Below, piece after piece: positions 52,443 to 61,518 of a stretch of DNA of 64,000 nt. The stretch's first letter is position 1, and the number at the start of each line of letters is the position of its first letter. The DNA comes from Paenibacillus_AP thailandensis (lineage in GTDB: Bacteria > Bacillota > Bacilli > Paenibacillales > Paenibacillaceae), in NCBI RefSeq assembly GCF_042685365.1, contig NZ_JBHUMY010000012.1:1-64000 (forward strand). Direction: 5' to 3'. The translations under genes were made by a program, and so were the position numbers. The notes beneath the pieces were generated by a model. It saw only the letters and a list, made by a program, of their open reading frames with translations. It was not told the DNA's origin and ran no database searches.

Positions 52443-53891
52443 TTAGTAAGCGCGGGCAAACACAACGGTATGTTCCGCATGTTCGCCGCAAACGAGACAA
52501 GCCGATTTCTTCTCCGCCGTCTCGAACGGAATGTTGCGGCTCGTTGCGCCCGTTTCTTCCTTGACTTGCTTCTCGCAAGCTTCGGAGCCGCACCAGCCGG
52601 CAAGCACGAAGCCCCGCTTCTGTTCAAGCGACGCCTTCATCTCGTCCAGCGTATCGACGGACTTCAAGTTTTCGTCGCGGAACCGCTTCGCTTTCTCGAA
52701 CATCTCTTTCTGAATCTCGTCCAGCATCTTCTCGACTTCCTGGACCAGATTCGCTTGCTCGACGACCCGCTTCTCGCCGGAGACTCGGGAGACGAGCACG
52801 ACGACTCCGTTCTCCATGTCGCGCGGACCGAGCTCAAGCCGCAGCGGAACGCCGCGCATTTCGTATTCGTTGAACTTCCAGCCCGGGCTAACGTCCGCAC
52901 GATCGTCGACGCGCACGCGGATACCGGCTTTTTTCAGCTCGGCGTACAGCTCGTCCACGCGTCCGACCACCTGCTCGCGAGTCTTGGCCGGACCGATCGG
53001 AATCATGATCACTTGCGTCGGAGCGACTTTAGGCGGCAGCGCAAGCCCCCGGTCGTCGCCGTGCACCATAATGAGGGAGCCGATCAGGCGCGTGCTGGCG
53101 CCCCAAGACGTCGTATGTACGTATTGGAGCTGATTCTCCCGGTCGAGATACTTGATGTCGAACGCGACCGCAAAGTTCGTGCCGAGGTAATGGGAAGTAC
53201 CCGCCTGGACGGCGCGGCCGTCCTTCATCATCGCTTCGATCGAATAGGTGTCGACGGCGCCCGCGAATTTCTCCGAAGGCGTCTTCTGTCCGACGATAAC
53301 CGGAATAGCCAGAAAATCCTCGACGAAATCCCGGTATATTTCGAGCATGCGCATCGTTTCCTCGCGCGCTTCCGCTTCGTTCTCGTGCGCGGTATGGCCT
53401 TCCTGCCACAAAAATTCGCTCGTCCGAAGGAACGGCAGCGTACGCTTCTCCCAGCGAACGACATTCGCCCATTGATTGATCAGAACCGGCAGATCCCGGT
53501 ACGATTGAATCCACTTCGCGTACATATGGCCGAACATCGTTTCCGAAGTCGGGCGCACCGCAAGCCGTTCTTCGAGCTTCTCGCCTGCGGCTTCCGTCAC
53601 CCACGGCAGCTCGGGGTTAAAGCCTTCGACATGCTCCTTTTCCTTCTGAAAGAAGCTTTCCGGAATAAAAAGCGGGAAGTAGGCGTTCCGGTGGCCCGTT
53701 TCTTTAAAGCGGCGGTCCAGATCGCGCTGAATGTTTTCCCAAAGCTCATAGCCTTCCGGACGGAAGACGATGCAGCCGCGGACCGGCGAATAATCCATCA
53801 GCTCCGCTTTTTTGATGACGTCGATGTACCATCTCGAGAAATCTTCGCTTTGCGGCGTAATTTCCGTAACAAATTGTTTTTCCTTTGACAT
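52443..53891 (-). CDS. proS: Prolyl-tRNA synthetase, archaeal/eukaryotic-type
   Basis: A 482-residue ProRS of the short form. It has the class II core (motif 2 around VVRWEKRT and FLRTSEFLWQEGHTAH, motif 3 in HGDDRGLALPPKVAP), an anticodon-binding domain, and a C-terminal zinc-binding-like region with GWCGSEACEKQ and SACLVCGEHAEH. There is no bacterial editing insertion. B. subtilis has the longer bacterial type of about 565 residues at this same place, so the gene seems to be an in-situ replacement. It starts 7 bases after rasP; no T-box leader fits in between. Confidence 0.95.
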   Translation of the reverse strand: MSKEKQFVTEITPQSEDFSRWYIDVIKKAELMDYSPVRGCIVFRPEGYELWENIQRDLDRRFKETGHRNAYFPLFIPESFFQKEKEHVEGFNPELPWVTEAAGEKLEERLAVRPTSETMFGHMYAKWIQSYRDLPVLINQWANVVRWEKRTLPFLRTSEFLWQEGHTAHENEAEAREETMRMLEIYRDFVEDFLAIPVIVGQKTPSEKFAGAVDTYSIEAMMKDGRAVQAGTSHYLGTNFAVAFDIKYLDRENQLQYVHTTSWGASTRLIGSLIMVHGDDRGLALPPKVAPTQVIMIPIGPAKTREQVVGRVDELYAELKKAGIRVRVDDRADVSPGWKFNEYEMRGVPLRLELGPRDMENGVVVLVSRVSGEKRVVEQANLVQEVEKMLDEIQKEMFEKAKRFRDENLKSVDTLDEMKASLEQKRGFVLAGWCGSEACEKQVKEETGATSRNIPFETAEKKSACLVCGEHAEHTVVFARAY

Positions 53892-53898
53892 AAACGGC

Positions 53899-55185
53899 TT
53901 ATGGCTCCCCTCTTACCAATCGCAAAATATCATTATAAGTTACTACGAGCATGAGCAGCATAATCAAGGCGAATCCGATAAAATGCACCATGCTTTCTTT
54001 ATTCGGGTGAATCGGCCGTCCGCGCACCGCTTCCAGTCCGATGAATATAAGGCGGCTTCCGTCAAGCGCCGGAATCGGCAGCAAATTGAAAATGCCGAGA
54101 TACAGGCTGAGCAGCGCCGTCCACGACGTAAGCTGGGTAATGCCCTGCTGCGCAATCTGGCTCGTCACTTCGGCCGTGCGCACCGGTCCGCCGAGATCGT
54201 CGAGCTTGAAATCGCCCGTTATAATTTTTTTGAACCCTTCGAAAATGCTGATCGTCATGTTTTTCATCAAATTGCCGGCGCCCGTAATCGTTTCTCCGAA
54301 AGTGGCGTGCCTCGTCGGGATGACCGGATACTTGGCCGTAATGCCGATCTTGCCTACCCCTTCCGCATCGGCAACCGGCGTCATGCTCAGCTGCTTTTTC
54401 TGTCCGTCGCGAATAATATCGACCGTCACGGGAACGCCCGGCGAAGCGCCGATAATTTCGATCATTTTGTCAAAATCCGCCCCGATAGGCGTTCCGTTAA
54501 CCGCCACGATGATATCGTCCGAACGCAGGTCCTCTTTCTGTGCGGGCATTCCTTCCGTTACTTCGTTGACTAGAATATGGTCCGGCTCCGCCGTCGGGAT
54601 ACCCGCCATCTGGATGTAGGCGCAGAACAATACGAACGCCAGCACAAAGTTCATGGCCGGTCCCGCAAAAATCGCAAGCGCCCGCTGCCCTGTCGTTTTG
54701 CTTCCGAACTGGCGGTCGTACGGCGCGATTTGCGTTTCGTTGCCCTTCGAGATCATGAGCGCTTTCGGGTGAACGTCGTACCGCTCAAGCTCTCCTTCCA
54801 CGTTCATGCTAATAAATAGACGGCGCTCCAAATCCATATCCGTCACTTCGCCGCGGATCACGCTTTTTCTTTCGTCCAGCCGGTCTAAGTAAATTTTCGT
54901 AATTTTGCCTTCCTTGAGCCGTACCGCAATCGTTTGTCCGGGCTGGACATCGACGATTTCCGGGTCTTCGCCCGCCATCCGGACATAGCCTCCCGCCGGC
55001 ACGAGCCTAAGCGTATAGCGGGTTTCTCCGCGCTTGACGGAAATAAGCTTGGGGCCGAATCCGATCGCAAATTCCCGAACAAGAATGCCCGCCCGTTTGG
55101 CGAAGAAGAAATGTCCCCATTCATGAATCGTCACGATGACGAAAAATACGAGCACAGTCAAGAAAACGACCTGAATCATATGCAT
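53899..55185 (-). CDS. rasP: Site-2 intramembrane metalloprotease RasP/RseP
   Basis: A 428-residue S2P protease. HEWGH is at 21-25 in the first membrane helix, a PDZ domain with MPAQKEDLRSDDIIVAVNG and the distal IPALDGSRL motif follow, and there are four membrane helices in all. It cleaves anti-sigma factors such as RsiW and the cell-division protein FtsL. An insertion of about 90 residues after the first helix (charged, DVQPGQTIAVRLKEGKITKI) looks larger than in B. subtilis. ATG at 55185 has AGGAGG 7 bases before it. Confidence 0.95.
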   Translation of the reverse strand: MHMIQVVFLTVLVFFVIVTIHEWGHFFFAKRAGILVREFAIGFGPKLISVKRGETRYTLRLVPAGGYVRMAGEDPEIVDVQPGQTIAVRLKEGKITKIYLDRLDERKSVIRGEVTDMDLERRLFISMNVEGELERYDVHPKALMISKGNETQIAPYDRQFGSKTTGQRALAIFAGPAMNFVLAFVLFCAYIQMAGIPTAEPDHILVNEVTEGMPAQKEDLRSDDIIVAVNGTPIGADFDKMIEIIGASPGVPVTVDIIRDGQKKQLSMTPVADAEGVGKIGITAKYPVIPTRHATFGETITGAGNLMKNMTISIFEGFKKIITGDFKLDDLGGPVRTAEVTSQIAQQGITQLTSWTALLSLYLGIFNLLPIPALDGSRLIFIGLEAVRGRPIHPNKESMVHFIGFALIMLLMLVVTYNDILRLVRGEP

Positions 55186-55318
55186 AGCCTTGCCTCCTGT
55201 TCGTAACGGCCTGTACATAGATTATCATTATTCTCGCGCACGATACAAGAGAACCCGATTCAGGCATGCCGAAACGGTTTCCTCGCCTTAATTCAAGGGC
55301 AAGCTGCCAGCTCAAAGG

Positions 55319-56458
55319 CTATACGTTAGCCGCGGCTTCCCTTGCCCATGCGTCGACTTCGGCGATCGCTTCCAGACTGTCCGCGCCGGCCGCCGTCAGC
55401 TTGCCGAGCACGGTTTCGATGACGCGCTCGATGCCGAGGAACGATATTTCGCCGTTCAAAAAACGGGCCACGGCCACTTCGTTGGCGGCGTTAAAAGCGG
55501 TCGGAGCCGCTCCCCCCGCACGTCCCGCCTCAAAAGCGTATTTCAAGCACGGGTAACGCTCAAAATCCATTTGCCGAAAATGGAGCTTGCCGATAGCCGC
55601 CAAGTCCATCCGGCCGGCCGGCGAAGGACGGCGTTCCGGATACGTCAGCGCGTATTGAATCGGCACGCGCATATCCGGCAAGCCCATCTGGGCAATGACG
55701 CTGTAATCGTCGAATTCGACAAAGGAGTGAACGATGCTTTCGGGATGGATCAGCACATCGATCTGATCGTAAGCAGCTCCGAACAGCCAGTGCGCTTCGA
55801 TCACTTCCAGCCCTTTGTTGGCCATCGTGGCCGAATCGATCGTCACCTTGGCCCCCATCGACCAGTTCGGATGGTTCAAAGCTTGCTCGACGGTTACCCC
55901 TTCCAGCTCATCCCTCGATTTGTCCCGGAAAGAGCCCCCCGAAGCCGTCAGCGTAATGCGCCGGACCGATTTGCGGTCTTCCCCGTTCAAGCATTGAAAG
56001 ATAGCGGAATGCTCGCTGTCCACCGGCAAGATGGAGACGCCTTTGTTCGCCGCGCGCTCCATAACGATATGCCCGGCGGTCACAAGCGTTTCCTTGTTGG
56101 CGAGCGCAATCGTTTTGCCTTCTTCGATCGCCGCCAGCGTAGCGGGCAGCCCCCGGCTGCCGACAATGGCGGTCACGACCGTATCCGCATCCGTTCCGGC
56201 TGCGACCTCCGACAGTCCTTCTTCGCCGTAGACGATCCGCACGGAAGCCGGCAGCTCGCGCCTCGCCTGTTCGGCCAGCTCTTTGGTCGCGAGACAAACG
56301 ATCTTCGGATGAAATTGCTTCGCCTGGCGAATAAGCAGCTCGACGTTGCTGCCGGCAGACAACCCTGCGATTTCGTACCGTTCCGGATCGCTCGCAACCA
56401 CGTCGAGCGTCTGGGTTCCGATGGACCCCGTCGATCCGAGTATCGTAATTTTTTTCAC
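55319..56458 (-). CDS. dxr: 1-deoxy-D-xylulose-5-phosphate reductoisomerase
   Basis: A 379-residue DXR. GSTGSIGTQTLDV forms the NADPH loop at the N-terminus; LPVDSEHSAIFQCL and GSFRDKSRDELEGV form the metal and substrate site. It makes methylerythritol phosphate, the committed step of the MEP isoprenoid pathway, which supplies undecaprenyl phosphate made by UppS in this same cluster. The start is a GTG at 56458 with AGGAGG nine bases upstream. Confidence 0.97.
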   Translation of the reverse strand: MKKITILGSTGSIGTQTLDVVASDPERYEIAGLSAGSNVELLIRQAKQFHPKIVCLATKELAEQARRELPASVRIVYGEEGLSEVAAGTDADTVVTAIVGSRGLPATLAAIEEGKTIALANKETLVTAGHIVMERAANKGVSILPVDSEHSAIFQCLNGEDRKSVRRITLTASGGSFRDKSRDELEGVTVEQALNHPNWSMGAKVTIDSATMANKGLEVIEAHWLFGAAYDQIDVLIHPESIVHSFVEFDDYSVIAQMGLPDMRVPIQYALTYPERRPSPAGRMDLAAIGKLHFRQMDFERYPCLKYAFEAGRAGGAAPTAFNAANEVAVARFLNGEISFLGIERVIETVLGKLTAAGADSLEAIAEVDAWAREAAANV

Positions 56459-56471
56459 CTGCGGTTTCCTC

Positions 56472-57266
56472 CTAATTCGGCAGCAGGCCGGTCAGATGCA
56501 ATAGCGGGAATACGATAATCCAGCTGTCGCAGCGGTCCAATATGCCGCCGTGACCGGGAAGAATGCGGCCCGTGTCTTTAATGTTGCGGACCCGTTTGTA
56601 CGCCGATTGAATCAAATCCCCGAATTGCCCGGCAACCGCTGCGATCAAGCCTATCCATATTGCGCTATGTATCGAGATCCCGTCCGGGTAAATAGCCGTG
56701 GAAACCAAAGCGACGACAAGCGACAGCGCTATGCCGCCCAAGGCGCCTTCCACGGTTTTGTTCGGGCTGATGGACGGCCACAGCTTATGCTTGCCAAACG
56801 CGCGGCCGGTAAAATAAGCGCCGATGTCCGACGCCCAGATGCACCCGAAGCACAAAAAAGTCAAAAACAAGCCATGGTCTTCGATGCCCCGCACCTGTAT
56901 CATCGCGGAAAAACCGTAGCCAACGTATAAAGCGCCAAGCAGCATAAGCGCGGCGCTGTCGATCGTTTTATTGTTTTTGGTGATGACCGTCATGGCAAGC
57001 ACCGCCAGCAAAAGCAGCCATACGACAGCCGCATCGGCCGGAGGCGTAACTCCCCATGACGACCATGGCAATACGAAAATCAACACGCCCGCAAATCCGA
57101 TTAAGGAAAGCGGATGATGCCACTTTTCGCCGTTCATCCTGACATATTCCGCGTATCCGATGAGCGCGAGCGCGATTAGCAATAACGTGTACATCCAGCC
57201 GCCCGCGGCCGCGAGGGCGATAAACAATCCGCCGGCCAACAAGCCGGTTACGATTCGTTGTTTCAA
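56472..57266 (-). CDS. cdsA: Phosphatidate cytidylyltransferase
   Basis: A 264-residue membrane protein with seven to eight helices. The CdsA signature S-x-x-P-x-K-T-V-E-G is seen as SPNKTVEGALGG, followed by GDLIQSAYKRVRNIKDTGRILPGHGGILDRCDS split over the C-terminal third. It makes CDP-diacylglycerol, substrate for PgsA at 15 kb. TTG at 57266 is chosen over a GTG three codons upstream: GGAG lies 10 bases before it, and the product then starts MKQRI as in relatives. Confidence 0.96.
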   Translation of the reverse strand: MKQRIVTGLLAGGLFIALAAAGGWMYTLLLIALALIGYAEYVRMNGEKWHHPLSLIGFAGVLIFVLPWSSWGVTPPADAAVVWLLLLAVLAMTVITKNNKTIDSAALMLLGALYVGYGFSAMIQVRGIEDHGLFLTFLCFGCIWASDIGAYFTGRAFGKHKLWPSISPNKTVEGALGGIALSLVVALVSTAIYPDGISIHSAIWIGLIAAVAGQFGDLIQSAYKRVRNIKDTGRILPGHGGILDRCDSWIIVFPLLHLTGLLPN

Positions 57267-57292
57267 GTATGTCACACTCCGATAGGAAGCTG

Positions 57293-57360
57293 AGAAAACC
57301 TCAAACGAGGCCTTTCGAAGATGAACGAACTAAAGGTTAGCCAAGCAAACTCTTCGAAAG
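57293..57360 (+). repeat. Dispersed intergenic repeat, copy 5 (degenerate)
   Basis: AACCT (57298-57302) with AGGTT, and a perfect 10-bp inverted pair CTTTCGAAGA (57312-57321)/TCTTCGAAAG (57351-57360). GAGGCCTTTCGAAGATGA is identical to copy 2 at 18588-18604 apart from its last base region. It fills the gap between cdsA and uppS. Confidence 0.6.
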
Positions 57361-57429
57361 CAACTGGCAGATTTTATCGCAAATTAACAATTTCGGGTTC
57401 CCGATGAAACGAAATAAACTCTTATCCGT

Positions 57430-58194
57430 TTATAAACCGCCATACCGCCGCGCCCGGCGCTGATACTCCTTAATCGCCTCATGGAAATGCTCTTCCGTAA
57501 ACTCCGGCCAATAGACGTCCGTGAACCACATCTCGCTATAAGCCAGCTGCCATAACATAAAATTGCTAAGCCTGATTTCCCCGCTGGTGCGTATCAGCAA
57601 ATCCGGATCCGGCAGGCCTCCGGTCAGCAATCGGGACGACATCGCGTTCTCGTCGATATCTTCAACCGACATCTGACCGTTCCTCACTTCATCCGCAATC
57701 TGCTTGACGGCCTCCAGCATTTCCATGCGGCTGCCGTAATTCAGAGCAAAATTAAGCACCAGCCCTGTATTTCCGGCGGTTTGGCGTACGGCTTCTTCAA
57801 CGGCTTGGAGCGTGTGGGACGGCAATTGCTGCGAATAACCCATCATTCGGACCTGCACATTGTTCTGAACAAGCTCCGCCAGCTCAATTTCAAGAAATTC
57901 TTGAGGAAGCTTCATCAAATAGTCGACTTCCGCCTTCGGCCGCTTCCAATTTTCCGTCGAAAAAGCGTACAGCGTTAAATATTTGACGCCGAGCCGATCG
58001 GCTGCCATCGTTACGCGTTTGACCGCCTTCATTCCGGAGTGGTGTCCTGCAACCCGCGGCAAGCCCCGGTTTTTGGCCCACCGGCCGTTGCCGTCCATAA
58101 TGATGGCAACATGCTGCGGGATGTTGTCCGTGCTTGCCGGTTCAGCAGACTGCTTGGATGGCTTGTCTGGTTTCCCCCAAAGCCGCTTGATCAT
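57430..58194 (-). CDS. uppS: Undecaprenyl diphosphate synthase
   Basis: A 254-residue cis-prenyltransferase. IIMDGNGRWAKNRGLPRVAGH holds the catalytic aspartate D34, and the C-terminal part has SGEIRLSNFMLWQLAYSE and FTDVYWPEF. It builds C55 undecaprenyl diphosphate for cell-wall lipid carriers. A Lys/Ser-rich extension of about 20 residues precedes the domain. Position between frr and cdsA is the standard one. Confidence 0.98.
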   Translation of the reverse strand: MIKRLWGKPDKPSKQSAEPASTDNIPQHVAIIMDGNGRWAKNRGLPRVAGHHSGMKAVKRVTMAADRLGVKYLTLYAFSTENWKRPKAEVDYLMKLPQEFLEIELAELVQNNVQVRMMGYSQQLPSHTLQAVEEAVRQTAGNTGLVLNFALNYGSRMEMLEAVKQIADEVRNGQMSVEDIDENAMSSRLLTGGLPDPDLLIRTSGEIRLSNFMLWQLAYSEMWFTDVYWPEFTEEHFHEAIKEYQRRARRYGGL

Positions 58195-58215
58195 TTCGGT
58201 TCCTCCTGCACGGAT

Positions 58216-58336
58216 TTAAGAAAAGCTTCTATCGAAGTATCTCAAAGTAGCCAGACCGCTTTCTGCGGAAGTTTTTCGTGCCGACAGAAAGTCAGATCGC
58301 TTTCATGCTTTAGCGAAGTTTAACTTTCCAGTGCGG
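58216..58336 (+). repeat. Dispersed two-hairpin intergenic repeat, copy 6a
   Basis: It starts TTAAGAAAAGCTTCTATCGAAG and ends GCGAAGTTTAACTTTCCAGTGCGG in pieces that match copy 2. Internal arms CTTTCTG and CAGAAAG (58259-58289) add a helix. It is followed head to tail by copy 6b. Confidence 0.75.
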
Positions 58337-58458
58337 TAAGAAAATCTTCTACCGAAGCCTCTTCGATGAAGGGGCCCGACTTCAGAGGTAGCTTTTCGTT
58401 CCAATCGGAAAGATCTTGGGTACGCCAGCGCAGTACCAAGCTTAAACTTTCCGATGTT
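58337..58458 (+). repeat. Dispersed two-hairpin intergenic repeat, copy 6b
   Basis: The second tandem copy, about 121 bases downstream of the first. TCTTCTACCGAAGCC, TTCAGAGGTAGCTTTTCG, CCAATCGGAAAGATCTT and CTTAAACTTTCCGATGT appear in the order seen in copy 2. GGAAAG (58407-58412) pairs with CTTTCC near 58447-58452. With copy 6a it fills the 307-base gap between frr and uppS. Confidence 0.8.
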
Positions 58459-58469
58459 CAAAAACCAAA

Positions 58470-58490
58470 CCCCACCTGTCTTAGGAGGGG
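58470..58490 (-). terminator. Terminator after frr
   Basis: CCCC-x-CC pairs with GG-x-GGGG around a 7-base loop, followed on the minus strand by TTTGGTTTTTG. Confidence 0.75.
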
Positions 58491-58501
58491 CTTGCTCGCT
58501 T

Positions 58502-59056
58502 TTATACTTCCATAATTTCCTTTTCTTTGGCGCTAAGCACCTTTTCCACTTCCGCAATATACTTGTCGGTCGTTTTTTGAATATCTTCCTGATGCCGGCG
58601 CGATTCGTCTTCGGAGATCGAATCTTTTTCCAGCTTCTTAATGTCTTCGTTTGCGTCTCGGCGAATGTTGCGGATTGCGACTTTTGCTTCTTCGCCGAAT
58701 TTTTTCGTCAGCTTCACCAGCTCCATCCGCCGTTCTTCCGTAAGCATCGGAATCGTAATCCGGATGGCGCTTCCGTCATTGGAAGGCGTAAGCCCTAAGT
58801 CCGACTTCAAAATCGCTTTTTCGATCGCAGCGATCGACGATTTGTCCCAAGGCTGGATCATAATCGTCCTGGAATCCGGCGTGTTGATATTCGCCAATTG
58901 GTTGATCGGCGTCAACGCCCCGTAATATTCGGCTTGCACGCGATCAAGCAACGAAGGGGTCGCGCGGCCGGCGCGCAACGTGGAAAGCTCGCGTTTTAAT
59001 GCGGCAATCGCTTTCTCCATACGTTCTTCTGCGTTTTTTTTCACTGCTTGTGGCAC
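58502..59056 (-). CDS. frr: Ribosome-recycling factor
   Basis: A 184-residue RRF of normal length, with KAIAALKRELSTLRAGRATPSLLD and EERRMELVKLTKKFGEEAKVAIRN. With EF-G it splits post-termination ribosomes. The start is a GTG at 59056 that shares one base with the pyrH stop (TAGTG); GAGGAA lies ten bases upstream. Order tsf-pyrH-frr-uppS is conserved. Confidence 0.98.
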   Translation of the reverse strand: MPQAVKKNAEERMEKAIAALKRELSTLRAGRATPSLLDRVQAEYYGALTPINQLANINTPDSRTIMIQPWDKSSIAAIEKAILKSDLGLTPSNDGSAIRITIPMLTEERRMELVKLTKKFGEEAKVAIRNIRRDANEDIKKLEKDSISEDESRRHQEDIQKTTDKYIAEVEKVLSAKEKEIMEV

Positions 59057-59784
59057 TACTTAGCACTTCCTCTCACAATAGTTCCGATTTTCTCGCCCAG
59101 CACTACCCGTTTTATATTGCCCTGCTCTGTAATGGAGAACACAACCAGCGGAATATTGTTGTCCATGCACAAGGAAGAAGCGGTCGAATCCATAACGCCC
59201 AAGTTTTTGTTCAGTACGTCCAAATAAGTCAATTCTTCAAATTTAACGGCGGTGCTGTCCTTGAACGGATCCGCGGAATATACGCCGTCGACTTTGTTCT
59301 TCGCCATCAGAATGACTTCCGCCTCGATTTCGGCGGCGCGCAGCGCGGCCGTCGTATCCGTCGAGAAGAACGGGTTGCCCGTTCCCGCCGCAAAAATAAC
59401 GACGCGTCCTTTCTCGAGATGACGAATGGCGCGGCGGCGAATGTACGGCTCTGCAATTTGCTGCATGGCGATCGAAGTTTGGACTCGCGTCGGCACTTCG
59501 ATCTGCTCCAGCGCGTCCTGCAGCGCAAGAGAGTTCATGACGGTCGCCAGCATTCCCATATAATCGGCCGTAGCCCGATCGATTCCTTTTTGCGTACCGG
59601 CAATGCCGCGCCATATGTTTCCTCCGCCGACGACAATCGCGACTTCGACGCCAAGCTCAACGACGGACTTCACTTGCTCGGCAATGGAAGAAATGACGGA
59701 CGCTTCGATGCCGTAGCCGTTTTGTCCCGCAAGGGATTCTCCGCTGACCTTCAACACAATACGTTTATAAACTGGCCTCTCCAA
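59056..59784 (-). CDS. pyrH: UMP kinase
   Basis: A 242-residue amino-acid-kinase-fold UMP kinase with YKRIVLKVSGESLAG at the start, VVGGGNIWRG and IFAAGTGNPFFSTDT. It phosphorylates UMP to UDP and is regulated by GTP and UTP. TTG at 59784 is chosen because GGAGGT lies 7 bases before it and the product then starts MERPVYKRIVLK, as in B. subtilis. An ATG five codons upstream overlaps that ribosome site. Confidence 0.97.
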   Translation of the reverse strand: MERPVYKRIVLKVSGESLAGQNGYGIEASVISSIAEQVKSVVELGVEVAIVVGGGNIWRGIAGTQKGIDRATADYMGMLATVMNSLALQDALEQIEVPTRVQTSIAMQQIAEPYIRRRAIRHLEKGRVVIFAAGTGNPFFSTDTTAALRAAEIEAEVILMAKNKVDGVYSADPFKDSTAVKFEELTYLDVLNKNLGVMDSTASSLCMDNNIPLVVFSITEQGNIKRVVLGEKIGTIVRGSAK

Positions 59785-59862
59785 CGTTTCTACCTCCATC
59801 GTGCCCTAGTCGGAAAGGGCTTTATTTAAGAACTTCCTTACAGGCTTGCAAATATAGAAAGA

Positions 59863-59888
59863 AGGCGGGGCGGAATGCCGCCCCGCCT
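59863..59888 (-). terminator. Terminator after tsf
   Basis: An 11-bp perfect GC-rich stem AGGCGGGGCGG/CCGCCCCGCCT with an AATG loop and a T-rich minus-strand tail (TTCTTTCTATATTT). Confidence 0.9.
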
Positions 59889-59899
59889 GTGCGTTCGGT

Positions 59900-60550
59900 T
59901 TACAGCTTTGCTTGAGCCATAACTTCTTCGACGAAGTTGTCTTGCTTCTTCTCGAGGCCTTCGCCAAGTTCGTAACGAACGAAGCGACGGATCGAAATAT
60001 TTTCGCCGATCGAGCTGATTTTCTCGTTCAGAAGCGTCGAGATTTTTTTGTCCGGATCTTTTACGAACGATTGTTCGAGCAGGCAATATTCTTCGAAATA
60101 TTTCGACAGGCGGCCTTCAACCATTTTTTCGACGATGTTGGCCGGTTTGCCTTCGTTCAGCGCTTGCGCCTTCAAAATTTCGCGCTCTTTGTCAAGCTCC
60201 TCTTGAGGAACGTCTTCGCGGCGAACGTATTTCGGGCTTGCAGCGGCGATTTGCATCGCGATGTCTTTCGCGAACGCTTTGAATTGATCGGTCTTCGCTA
60301 CGAAGTCCGTCTCGCAGTTGATTTCCACAAGGACGCCGATACGGCCGCCGGCGTGGATGTACGATTCGATAACGCCTTCCGTCGCGATACGGCCGGCTTT
60401 GCTTGCCGCCGCGGAAAGTCCTTTCTCGCGAAGAATTTCGATTGCTTTCGTGATGTCGCCGTTAGCTTCGTCCAACGCTTTTTTGCAATCGAGCATACCC
60501 GCTCCGGTTCTTTCACGAAGTTCTTTTACTGCACTAGCGCTTACTGCCAT
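59900..60550 (-). CDS. tsf: Elongation factor Ts
   Basis: A 216-residue EF-Ts of the short type. It has the UBA-like N-terminus KELRERTGAGMLDCKKALDEANGD split over residues 9-32 and the dimerisation core with VEINCETDFVAKTDQF. It exchanges GDP on EF-Tu. Shorter than the 290-residue form of many bacteria, as in several Firmicutes. It follows rpsB behind a partial terminator. Confidence 0.98.
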   Translation of the reverse strand: MAVSASAVKELRERTGAGMLDCKKALDEANGDITKAIEILREKGLSAAASKAGRIATEGVIESYIHAGGRIGVLVEINCETDFVAKTDQFKAFAKDIAMQIAAASPKYVRREDVPQEELDKEREILKAQALNEGKPANIVEKMVEGRLSKYFEEYCLLEQSFVKDPDKKISTLLNEKISSIGENISIRRFVRYELGEGLEKKQDNFVEEVMAQAKL

Positions 60551-60627
60551 TATTTAACCCTCCTGAAAAAATTTCATGTTCCAAGCCTTATGTCTAGTAT
60601 GTTCAAGCATCTGTTATATGTTCAAAA

Positions 60628-60666
60628 AAAGGGCGGTGAGAGGCTTTCACCATCTGACCACCCTTT
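60628..60666 (-). terminator. Terminator/attenuator between rpsB and tsf
   Basis: AAAGGG-x-GGT pairs with ACC-x-CCCTTT around a 19-base loop, followed on the minus strand by TTTTTTGAAC. It may reduce read-through into tsf. Confidence 0.75.
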
Positions 60667-60686
60667 ATAGGCATACGGAGCAATAA

Positions 60687-61385
60687 TTATGCAGTCGTTT
60701 GCTCGCCTTGGTTCGCTTCGACGATGGCATCGGCCATTTTGGAAGTGAGCAATTTGACAGCACGGATTGCGTCGTCGTTGCCCGGGATAACATAGTCGAT
60801 TTCGTCCGGATCGCAGTTCGTGTCGACGATGCCTACGATCGGGATGCCAAGCTTGCGTGCTTCGGCAACCGCGATGCGCTCTTTACGCGGGTCAATAACG
60901 AACAGCGCGCTAGGCAGGCTGCGCATACCTTTAATGCCGCCGAGGAATTTCTCGAGACGGTCTTTTTCTTTGCGAAGGATGATAACTTCTTTCTTAGGAA
61001 GAACTTCGAACGTGCCGTCTTCTTCCCAAGTTTCGAGCTGGCGCAGACGATCGATACGTTTTTGAATCGTTTGGAAGTTCGTCAGCGTACCGCCGAGCCA
61101 GCGCTGGTTGATGTAGAAGTTGCCGCAACGTTCAGCTTCTTCTTTAACGGAGTCTTGGGCTTGTTTCTTCGTGCCTACGAACAGAACCGAGCCGCCTTCC
61201 GCCGCGATCGAGCGAACGAAGTTGTAAGCTTCTTCGACTTTCTTAACCGTTTTTTGCAAATCGATGATGTAAATTCCGTTTCTTTCCGTGAAGATATAAC
61301 GATCCATCTTAGGGTTCCAACGACGAGTCTGGTGACCGAAGTGTACCCCAGCTTCGAGAAGCTGTTTCATGGAGATAACCGCCAT
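60687..61385 (-). CDS. rpsB: 30S ribosomal protein S2
   Basis: A 232-residue S2 with MKQLLEAGVHFGHQTRRWNPKM, LFVGTKKQAQDSV and PIVGIVDTNCDPDEIDYVIPGNDDA in the expected order. It binds the 16S rRNA near helix 26 with S1 and is one of the last small-subunit proteins to join. AGGAGGTG precedes the ATG. A promoter at 61519-61547 gives it a leader of about 125 bases. Confidence 0.99.
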   Translation of the reverse strand: MAVISMKQLLEAGVHFGHQTRRWNPKMDRYIFTERNGIYIIDLQKTVKKVEEAYNFVRSIAAEGGSVLFVGTKKQAQDSVKEEAERCGNFYINQRWLGGTLTNFQTIQKRIDRLRQLETWEEDGTFEVLPKKEVIILRKEKDRLEKFLGGIKGMRSLPSALFVIDPRKERIAVAEARKLGIPIVGIVDTNCDPDEIDYVIPGNDDAIRAVKLLTSKMADAIVEANQGEQTTA

Positions 61386-61518
61386 TCTTCAACACCTCCT
61401 GTAAAATGGTTTTTTGTGTGTAAGCACCCTCCGCCGGTCGCATCTTCCGTTAAAACTTCCGCTTTGGAAGCACCGTTAACAGAATTGACAGGCGTGTGTT
61501 TTTAACACCGTCAACTAA

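Noticed and set aside
53892..53898. T-box leader before proS
   Set aside because: Only 7 bases separate rasP and proS, and no T-box sequence is visible.
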